From positions 1 to 21,133 of the forward strand of contig JAEYTP010000059.1 of NCBI GenBank assembly GCA_023433945.1: a DNA stretch of 21,133 nucleotides, in the 5' to 3' direction. This document shows, one piece after another, positions 7,074 to 15,600 of this stretch. The position numbers and the translations under genes were made by a program. Origin of the DNA: Bacillota bacterium. GTDB taxonomy: Bacteria; Bacillota; Clostridia; Acetivibrionales; DSM-1351. A model generated the notes under the pieces. It was not told the DNA's origin and ran no database searches. It saw only the letters and a list, made by a program, of their open reading frames with translations. The stretch's first letter is position 1. Every line of letters starts with the position of its first letter.

Positions 7074-7613
7074 ATGGAAAAATTAAAAAGTAATGGTACA
7101 GCTCTATTGGTAATTGACGTGCAGAATTTTTATTGGGAGAAAGAAAGTCATGACAAATATATTGCAAACCTTCAAATAATTATTGAGGCCGCAAGGAACA
7201 AGGGCTTGCACGTAGTCTATGTAAAGCATGTTTGGGGAGATTCTCCAGAGGATGATATTTTTAATATTAGACAAGAGATTAAACCACAAGCAAATGAGGC
7301 TATTGTTTATAAGCGTACACCAGGTTCATTCTTTAATACCAATCTAGAGGAAATATTAAAAATCAAGGATATTAAAAATGTCATTATCACAGGAATGAAG
7401 ACTAATCACTGCTGTGACACCACTACCCGTGAAGCTTCTGCAAGGGGCTATAATACAATGATTATAAGTGATGGCGTTCGCACTTTTGACCTAAAAGGAA
7501 TAGATGGTGAAATGATCCCTAGAGAGACAATTCAGTATGTAACATTAAGTATCCTACAAGGATTTGCGAAGTGTATCTCTACACAAGAATTTCTACAGTT
7601 GGAATTTGAATAG
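7074..7613 (+). CDS. Isochorismatase-family cysteine hydrolase
   Basis: This 179-aa protein belongs to the family that includes isochorismatase, nicotinamidase and N-carbamoylsarcosine amidase. The expected catalytic triad is visible: Asp15 in LLVIDVQN, Lys80 in VYKRTPGSFF, and Cys113 in the motif GMKTNHCCDTTTREA. The family's cis-peptide position precedes that Cys. The start at 7074 follows AAGGGAG. There is no signal peptide, so it acts in the cytoplasm. It is divergent from the Lrp/AsnC regulator and probably controlled by it. Substrate is uncertain: the metal-binding Asp-x-His motif typical of nicotinamidases is not evident, so nicotinamide is less likely than an isochorismate- or carbamoyl-type substrate. 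The 3' side abuts decayed mobile DNA. Confidence 0.92.
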   Translation: MEKLKSNGTALLVIDVQNFYWEKESHDKYIANLQIIIEAARNKGLHVVYVKHVWGDSPEDDIFNIRQEIKPQANEAIVYKRTPGSFFNTNLEEILKIKDIKNVIITGMKTNHCCDTTTREASARGYNTMIISDGVRTFDLKGIDGEMIPRETIQYVTLSILQGFAKCISTQEFLQLEFE

Positions 7614-7622
7614 AGGATTCCT

Positions 7623-8039
7623 AATTCCTAGTTTTTTCCACTCGTCCGTCAATTCATCGCGAACAGCAATGCCACGCATACGTTTTATAATCTAATCATC
7701 GCTATAGCCTTTTATTTTGTAGGTTTCTCCAATCCGTTGAGTAGCAAGTTCAGGATTTTCGATTTCCTCGAGCCTTTCATATCCTACTTGAGCCAGCCAA
7801 CGTTTAAATGGCTCTGCTTTTGGTGAAGGTATTGTTTGTATTATTCGCAGCAATACTTCGGCATTCGCACAATCTGTAAGATATTTCTTACAGTCAGCAG
7901 CTCCCATTTTGAGTTGTACGATAAAATCGTACAACTCAAAAAAGCCTTCTTTTCTCATCTTTCTTTTCAAGTCACTCCAGTACATTCTTGGGTTCTCTGT
8001 ATCTGTAAGAATTTCAATCACATCTATTACAGAGCTCAT
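7623..8039 (-). pseudogene. BRO-family (Bro-N) antirepressor fragment with premature stop
   Basis: The minus strand from 8039 down to 7623 encodes a clear internal stretch of the BRO/phage-antirepressor family: VIDVIEILTDTENPRMYW near the start, then KKYLTD, IIQTIPSPKAEPFKRWLAQ, and after the stop KRMRGIAVRDELTDEWKK. Family members have a tryptophan codon where a TAG stands at 7694-7692 (GYSDD-stop-IIKRMRG); a TGG to TAG change explains it. Reading resumes in the same frame after the stop. Both ends are lost. The family's N-terminal start is replaced by unrelated sequence upstream of 8039 (an open frame runs to 8126 but does not match), and the usual C-terminal 80-100 residues are missing next to the isochorismatase gene. 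It is best read as a dead phage or mobile remnant. Confidence 0.85.
7907..7941. repeat. Perfect 16-bp inverted repeat with 3-nt loop
   Basis: TTTTGAGTTGTACGAT (7907-7922), loop AAA, then its exact reverse complement (7926-7941). It lies inside the BRO fragment, where the same bases encode FELYDFIVQLK on the minus strand. There is no T-tract right after either arm, so it is not a standard terminator. Confidence 0.95.
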
Positions 8040-8122
8040 TAGTGGCAAGCTACATAGCCTTTGGTATAAGCTGTTTTTCGTGTTACATAGTATAAAGTTA
8101 CTACGACAAATAAAAACATGGT

Positions 8123-8353
8123 ACAAAGTATTTTACTAGGACTTTAATTTATACAACTAATATAATCGAAGGCTTCAACCGTCAGATGCGGAAAGTAACA
8201 AAGAGCAAGCCGGTTTTTCCAACTGATGATAGCCTTCTGAAAATGCTATATTTAGCAATGATTGATGCCACAAAAAAATGGACTCAAAGTCGCCGAGACT
8301 GGGGAAAGGTTCATTCCCAACTTGAGGTCTTTTTTTCAGATAGACTAAAATAA
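8123..8353 (+). pseudogene. 3' remnant of an IS256-family transposase
   Basis: From 8141 the plus strand reads TLIYTTNIIEGFNRQMRKVT, the conserved C-terminal region of IS256/Mutator-type transposases. It continues with SKPVFPTDDSLLKMLYLAM and ends DWGKVHSQLEVFFSDRLK before TAA at 8351-8353. This is the last 70 or so residues of a protein normally near 400 aa. Weak similarity (KYFTRT) may extend back to about 8123; a TAA at 8111-8113 closes the frame further upstream. All catalytic Asp/Glu residues lie in the lost part or are separated from it, so it cannot be active. It has no intact start. With the neighbouring BRO fragment it marks a decayed insertion site. Confidence 0.92.
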
Positions 8354-8384
8354 ATCAAATTTTAAAGCTAAACAATAGCTATTA

Positions 8385-8412
8385 TTGACATGCCCAAAAA
8401 TAAAGGTATAAT
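8385..8412 (+). promoter_or_regulatory. Orphan consensus sigma-A promoter
   Basis: Perfect TTGACA (8385-8390) and perfect TATAAT (8407-8412) with a 16-bp spacer. No plus-strand gene follows. Transcription would start near 8420, at the hairpin, and run antisense into the DUF5104 lipoprotein gene. It may be a leftover outward promoter of the mobile element or drive a small RNA. Confidence 0.65.
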
Positions 8413-8420
8413 GCAAAATA

Positions 8421-8453
8421 GGGACAGATGCTTTATTAATAGGCACCCGTCCC
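8421..8453. repeat. GGGAC...GTCCC hairpin (REP-like palindrome)
   Basis: GGGACAGATGC (8421-8431) pairs with GCACCCGTCCC (8443-8453), with nine matches and two A-C mismatches, around an 11-nt loop. Hairpins with GGGAC/GTCCC arms occur near IS elements and REP-like repeats in clostridia and relatives. The sequence after it on the plus strand is A-rich, so it is not a plus-strand terminator. On the minus strand it could weakly end the RHS operon (TATTTT follows). Confidence 0.6.
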
Positions 8454-8524
8454 TAAAAAATATTAAATATTCAACATCGATTTTTACCGTTTACACAAAA
8501 CTTGAAACTTACCCATCATTCTAG

Positions 8525-9028
8525 TTAGTGTATATATATCCCTGCACGCATTCTGTCCTGCCACGACTCCAATTTTCTCTTACCGTAATTATCTATTAAT
8601 TCCAACATATAAACTCCTTGATTATCAGTACTTATGGTGTCTATGTTGTAATCAATTACATAAAACTGATATACATCTTTATTAGTTTTTACTGTGAATC
8701 CAAATCGAATCATCCAGGATCTTTTACCACCCCTTATTGATTCGTTAGAAGCAAAGCCATCTCTATCCCAAGACACAATATCCCCTTGAATGAAATTAAA
8801 CAATGAATCCGCTCCATCAACAAAATCGTCCGCTTCGTCTAGCGCTTTTTTAGAAAACAATGATTTTAGTGCTTCGTTATCTTTGTCCTTAATCGCAGAA
8901 ACTATTTGTTCCATTCGTGCATCAGCTCTTTTATCTTCGCTCACAAGTATTCCTTCGTTTCTACCGCATGAGCTAAACAACATTAAATTTACAAGTATAA
9001 GTAACATCAAAACAATTCTTTTACTCAT
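8525..9028 (-). CDS. DUF5104-like lipoprotein downstream of RHS; candidate immunity protein
   Basis: This 167-aa lipoprotein has an N-terminal hydrophobic signal ending LMLFSSC, with Cys21 as the lipid-attachment site; Phe at -3 is unusual but tolerated. The mature part (ARMEQIVSAIKDKDNEALKS, LFSKKALDEADDF, then GDIVSWDRDG and TNKDVYQFYVIDYNIDT) fits the DUF5104 family, a cystatin/NTF2-like small fold of unknown function. The ATG at 9028 lies 18 bp after the RHS stop, with GGGAG upstream, so it is translated from the RHS operon. Position directly after a polymorphic-toxin-like gene and surface location make it a reasonable immunity candidate against an envelope-acting toxin. That role is inference; DUF5104 proteins also occur without RHS genes. 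Confidence 0.8.
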   Translation of the reverse strand: MSKRIVLMLLILVNLMLFSSCGRNEGILVSEDKRADARMEQIVSAIKDKDNEALKSLFSKKALDEADDFVDGADSLFNFIQGDIVSWDRDGFASNESIRGGKRSWMIRFGFTVKTNKDVYQFYVIDYNIDTISTDNQGVYMLELIDNYGKRKLESWQDRMRAGIYIH

Positions 9029-9046
9029 AGAGTTCCACTCCCATCA

Positions 9047-9633
9047 CTAGAATTTAAGTGTTCCCGTAATCGTTTTTGGATTGAATGTCCATCCTGGATC
9101 ATAATCCATACTATTTTCATTACCATATTTATTGAAAAAATCATCATACATGGCTTGGGTATTGAATGTTACTTCGTAAGTAGCTGTCAGGTCACTGGCT
9201 TTTTTATCTTGATAATCCGGATTAAAGCCGGTTACCCACCATTTATCTGTGCTTTTGCTTTTGCGTAGCGGATCAGATATTTTGGGATCAACTATCTTGG
9301 GATCATAAGTTATTATTATTTTTCCATTGTAGTCTAATTTCAATGTCATTGGCATAGCAAGACTTTGATCTACGAGCCAGTGTTTCGTATCACCCATTCT
9401 TGTATATATACCCATTTCAGCTCCTGCACCTAAGTTCAAATAATCCCCCTTCCATGCCCAAAAAATATAGTCTTTACCGCCAGAAGTAAACTCAAATTTT
9501 GCTTTATCCATGTCTGTAGCGTAATGAAAAACCTTATCATAAAAATCGTTGTACCCTGAATACTTAAAACTCTGTAGCGACCATTCTTGTCTAGCATGGT
9601 AAACCCCATCATCATCCATGACAAAGCCGCCTG
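9047..9633 (-). other. DUF4474-like C-terminal domain of the RHS protein
   Basis: The last 195 or so residues (about 3175-3369) contain VMDDDGVYHARQEW, YNDFYDKVFHY, GGKDYIFWAWKGDYL, GAEMGIYTR and KWWVTGFNPDYQ. This order and spacing match my recollection of the DUF4474 family, which has unknown function and occurs in clostridia, sometimes at RHS C-termini. It sits where polymorphic toxins carry the effector. I see no nuclease or deaminase signature. Confidence 0.65.
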
Positions 9634-12600
9634 CATAAAATAGTGCTAATACATCCACTCCTGTAAGGGCTTGTGTAATGTATGGATGTTGAGTTACAAA
9701 AACATTGACAGGGTTTGCTATTAACCACTCAGCAATTTCCCTTGTCACATCTTCAGGTTTAAGTTTAGATAAATCTATTCCGGTATTCCCTGTCACCTTT
9801 TTAACTGAGCTATTTTTCTTTAGAGCCAGCGAAGTCCATCTCATTATTGCAGATGCTCTAGCCCCTGAAGCAAGTCTATCTAAATCCGCTTTCAAGTTAT
9901 GACCATTGTCCGTGTACTCAGCAAGGAATTTATTTAGTGCATCAAAATAATTAGTTTTAGCATTTGTGTAACCAAGCGCAATAAGGTTATTAATTATAAT
10001 TTCTTGACTATTATCAGTAGTAACAACGTATTCCTCACCTGTAACTGGATTTTTCCTAATTTCTTTAGTTACTATTAATGCAATGTAATTACCTTTACCT
10101 GATACATCTGATACATTAGTTATAGTGGTATTACCCTCGCCAGTGTAAATCTTCAATACCTTCGTTAGATCATTGACATAATTAAAGCTATTATCACCTG
10201 TATAGAAATCCTTCATATTGCCGCTATTTTCTATAAAGGTACTACTATTTTTTCCTGTAGAAACAGTGGTAAACACACCAGAGTTGTTAATAACATTCGT
10301 CCCACTACTTGTTGAAATAAAGCTACCAATAGTGCCAGAGTTATCAATGGTTACATTGCTACTTCCACTAGATGTTATTGTGCCAATATTACCCTTATTA
10401 TTTATTGTAGCGTCATAATCTGTTTGAACCCTTAAGGAGTTCATATTTACATTGGAATCGAAATTAAGTGTACCAGCTACTCCAAAGTTACCTGAAATCG
10501 AGTTCCAATCACTTGCATTTATATATCCATTCGCCGTTGATTGATTAAATCCGCTATAGAAGTCTTTGTTTACTATTCCGTTATAATTTGCATCAGCTTG
10601 CGAGGCAACATTCGTTGGGTTGTTTCTTATAGCTTGTGCTTCCTTATATATTTCATCTTTTTGTTTTTGTGATGTAGCACTAAAGTACTTATTTGTAAGG
10701 TCAACTATTTGGGCTTGAGCCTCCATGGTTAGATTTTCATCGCCCTTTTGTAGATGCCCACTCGGGTCTGTAAAGTTTACAGGATCATTACTGCAATATG
10801 TATAGAGATTCAGTGATAGTGGGTTCTCATCCTCACCCCAATAGCTATCCTCACTCACAAACCTACCTGTATATGGGTCGTAGTATCTTGCTCTTAGATA
10901 ATACATACCTGTTTCGGTGTCCATAAATTCTCCCGCGTAGCGGATTGCGTTAGCGGCTGTTTCAATGGTAAGGGTTGGATTTCCCCAGATGTCGTAGTCG
11001 TACTGGTTGATAATCTCGCCTGTACTATCTACCATTTGTACAACGTCACCATGACCATTATATAGATAGAATGAGATGTTGCCCTTGCTGTCAGCTTTTG
11101 CTATGTAGTTAATGCCCTTTATGTAGCTAGCTTTTTGGTTGCCAGCTGCATCAGTCTCAAGTATGACATGTTGCCTGTCATAGGTATAGTATGTTAGTTC
11201 TGTTTTGTCACCTTCTATCACTGTCTTGCTCTCTCTTAAATCATCTCCATTATATACATATTTCGCTATTGTTCTCTTGCCTGACTTGATGGTTTCAGCG
11301 GATACCAGTCTGTTGAAGCCGTCATAGGTGTAGCTTACCTTCTCTATCTGAGCACTAATACTGTCTGTAATGCCCTCGCCATAGGCTGTACCATTTGTTA
11401 CAGGGCGAAGCTGGGTATTGTCAGGGAGTGTGCAGCTTGTTGATTGCTTGAGTTGATTGCCATTGCTATCGTAAATGTATTTTGTGGTCTTTCGGGCAAT
11501 CTCTCTGCTGTTTTCGTCGTACAGCACCTCCACCAGCTTTAGAAGCTGGTCTGCATTTGAGTAGGTATATATGCTCTTCTTTAATATATATTGTATTTCT
11601 TTTGAGGTGCTCGTGTCAATATATCCGCTAGGCTGAGCAGATGTATATGTTTCTGCCTGGTTTGCCCTGTTGCCATTGTTATCATAGGAGTACAAGGTGG
11701 TTTTGCCAGGAGCTGATACTTTCACAATTCTGCCACAGCTGTCATAGGAATAACTGGTAGTTCCATAGCTGTCTGTCTTTGAGGTTTGTCTGCCAGCCAG
11801 GTCATAGGTGTATGAATATTTGGATATATTGACACCATTTGACTTGTCATTTTCAAGACTAATCAGTTGATTGTCCTTGTCATAGGTGTATCGCTCTGTA
11901 ATACCCGATGGATATTCAATCTCTGTCCTTCTGCCATTCTCGTCATAGCTGTATGTGGTAGTCTGCCCGCTTCTTGTGACAGTCTCCATTCTGTTGGATT
12001 TATCGTAGGTATATAAAGTCTCATTGCTTTTGCCGTCAGTAACCTTGATACTATTCCCAAGCTCATCATACTGGTAGGCTAGCTGTAAGCTACCATTCCT
12101 GCTTTTTTGTACTAGGTGATTTAGCTTGTCATACTCATATGTAGCCGTTCCACAAGAATCCTGCATACTGCTCCTGTTTCCGACTTGGTCATATGAATAT
12201 TTTATAACGTCTCCGGTCTCTATAACCCTTTTTTCAAGTAGCTGGCCTATATTGCTGTAGGTAAATAATGTATGGTTCCCGCTTTTATCAGTCTGGCAGG
12301 CTACATTTCCCAATAAGTCATATTGATAGCTGATAGTTTTGTCTTCCTCATTTTTAACAGACCTTAGCATACCAAAGGCTGAGTAACTATAGAGGGTAAG
12401 TTTGCCTTTTCCGTTGGTCATGGTTTGCTTGTTTCCCAACCTGTCATAGGTATATTTTATTGATACCTTCAGAGGGTCGATAACCTTTATTAAGTTTCCT
12501 GCATTATCATACTGGTAGGTTGTCACGTTTCCAAGTGCGTCTGTTTGTGTAAGCACCTCACCGAATATGCTATAGGTGTATCTAATACTTGTAGCACCCT

Positions 12601-15600
12601 TGTCAACCGCTTCAGGTGTTGACTTTGATACAAGGAGATTAGCTAGATTATATGTATATACCGAACCATATCTAGTTTCATTGGAAGAACCTGATTTATA
12701 GCCCTTTGCATCAATATCCTTAACAACATTGCCATTTTGATCGTATACCTTGGAGCTAATAACCTTGTCATAGGCATCAGTTACCGTAGTAAGCCTGTTG
12801 AGCTTATCATAGGTATATGTCATGGTCTGATTTTTTGCATTGGTCTCTGAGATCTTATTTCCAGCCTTGTCATATGTAATAGTGTAGGTATTGTTAAGTG
12901 GATCTGTTGTAGCTGATATTCTATTCATTTTATCATAGGTATATGTGGTGGTATTACCTCTTTCATCTGTTTGAGACTGTTTGTTACCAGCCTTGTCATA
13001 TGTAATCAGCTGGCTTACTGTTGTATTCTCATAACTTCGTGTAGTGCTTATCAGTCTGTTTAATTCATCATATGAATATGAAATACTATTCATTTCCCTA
13101 ATATCATTTTCTGTATAGGCAAAGCCAAGAGGTGATATTTGCTTGATTCTATTACCAAGTAAATCGTACTCATATGCAGTTATAAGCTTAAATTTACCTG
13201 GGTATTTGCTATCTCTGAGGTCATCAACGGCTGGGAGGCTTGAAGCATTGTATATATCCTGCTCGTCCACCAGCTTTATGTCACGTACCAACCTGTTTAA
13301 AGTGTCGTATTCAAGTAGCTGAATATCATAGTTGCTGCCATCTCTCAAGCGCTCTATCTTTGTGGCATTTCCGTTTTTATCATAGTATGTTCTAGAATAT
13401 GCTCCAGCATTATCAGTAACAGTGTTAACAAGGCCATTGCTGTAATATGTGTAGTTTACTGTTCTGGACTGCTGACCTGTTTTTGTACTGGTACTTTCCG
13501 TTGTTACAACTCTTCCTAACTCATCATAGGTGTAGTTCTCTACAGAATATATTATGCTCCCGCTTGCATCAGCATCAAATGGTATCTTCTTTCTTATTGG
13601 TCTATTTAGCTGGTCATACATAACATATGTCTGACTACCACGCTTGTCCTTAGTAATTACTACATTACCTACTAAATCAACCTTACTTAGGGTAGTATTG
13701 CCATACGCATCAACGGTTTGCTTAAGAGTTCCAAAACTATTGTAAGAGAAGGATGTCTCATTTCCAAGCTGGTCTATTTGCCTAGTTTTTCTTCCAAGAA
13801 GGTCATATGTATAGCTTACTTGTCCACCATCTGCAAATATAATCTCCGCAAGTGTTCTATCAGCATTATATCTATATTGTGTAATATTATCATTTTCATC
13901 CGACTTTGAAATAATATTACCTAGAATATCATACTTAATGCTGCTACTATTACCTAGTGCATCAGTAGCTTCTATTAAATTGCCCATGGCATCATATGTA
14001 TAACTGGTACCCTTGGAACTTTGGATATCAGTAGTATATCTTAAGCCATCTACCTTTTTGATTATATTACCATTTGCATTGTAGGAGAAGTACTCAACGC
14101 CCTGTCCAACTGGTGATATAGTGGCAGTCCTTCTATTCATACAGTCATATATGTATGAATAGCCAAGCATAGTATCTACCAATTCAGCAGTATCCTTTTG
14201 AGCATTATAATTATTAGGGTCAATCTGCTTAACAAGGTTACCCATACTATCATATACATATCTTGTGACAGCAACATCACCGTCTGCAGCAGGTGATATC
14301 TTTCGTATCAGCCTTGACATACTATCGTATTCATAGCTAGTTACAATATCCTTTGCATTCTTCTCTTGTAGTATGTTGCCATTATAATCGTATTGATAAC
14401 TGGTTGCATTACCCTTTGCATCAATTTTCTTTACAGGCCTATTATCTAAATCATATTCAATCTTTGATATATTCCCATTTGCATCAGTTTTTGAGATAAG
14501 CTGGTTATTTTTATTATATGAGTATATAGTTTTTGATTTTATAAGCTCCTTGTATTCCTTATCAAATTCTACATTTCTAATTGAGTTATTATCCAAATCA
14601 GCTGGATTTACAAGTAGATCGGACTCAACAAGACGGGACTGTACATCATATACGTTTCTTGTAATAATATATGTATTCCCATCCTGCTTTTCTTTCTTTG
14701 TAATAAGGTTTCCGCACTTATCATACTCATTAACTGTCTCACGAGATAGTGGTCCATTCACCTTCAAAAGTCGTGAATTTTTGTCATAGCTATATGTAAC
14801 TCTGTTGTCTGCCGATGTCTCCTCTGAACCTATTAGTTGAGAGGTTTCAATAGATATAGCATTTCCGAGCTCGTTATATGTGGTTTTGGTAAGTCTAAAG
14901 CAATCAGCTCCATTTTCTGAACTTTGTAGCTCCTTTTTTAATATACAATTACCAAGTAAATCATATTCAAAGGTTTTAGCATTGCCCATCCTATCAGTGG
15001 ACTTAGTAAGCAATCCATCTGGAGAATATTCGTTCAACTGCATAGAATTATCCGCAAATATAGACTTATATGGCTTACCAAAAATATTTTGATATACAGT
15101 AGACTTATAACCAGCCCTGTCAGTAAGAATAGTCATAGTTCTACCGGTATCATCATATTCATAGCTTTCGGTGGTGCCATCTGGATATATTTTTTGTTTT
15201 ATAAGTCCATTTAGGTAATAAATGTTCTTAGTAGTATTGCCGTAAGCGTCCTTCTGGCTTAGTACTCTGCTGGAGCCATCATATGTGAAAATACTGCTAA
15301 AGGTATTTGTTCCATTCATTTTATTGATAAAGTCTACCTGTGCTGTTTTAACAGCAATTACTCTGTTTTGAGCATCATAGGTATATGACTTTCCAGCAGA
15401 AGCAGTTGGATTTTCCTTGTTATATCCCTCACCATCTACATCCAAGGTAAGATTTCCTCTATTGTCATATTGTCTATAGCTTATAACACTTCTGCTCGTT
15501 CCATCAAATACAGTAGTCCTAAAAGGTCTATTGAAGGCATCATATTCATATTCAATACCAGGAGCAGTTCCTGTATCCATAGCAGAATATCTAGGATCAA

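Noticed and set aside
8040..8126. N-terminal extension of the BRO frame up to 8126 as a real protein start
   Set aside because: The extra 29 residues do not resemble the family, and no ribosome site precedes them; it reads as junction sequence.
7836..8139. Plus-strand open frames of 68 and 76 codons
   Set aside because: They are antisense to the BRO fragment, lack good ribosome sites and have no recognisable family pattern.
8421..8453. Hairpin as a strong terminator
   Set aside because: No T-tract on the plus strand and only a weak one on the minus strand; two mismatches in the stem.
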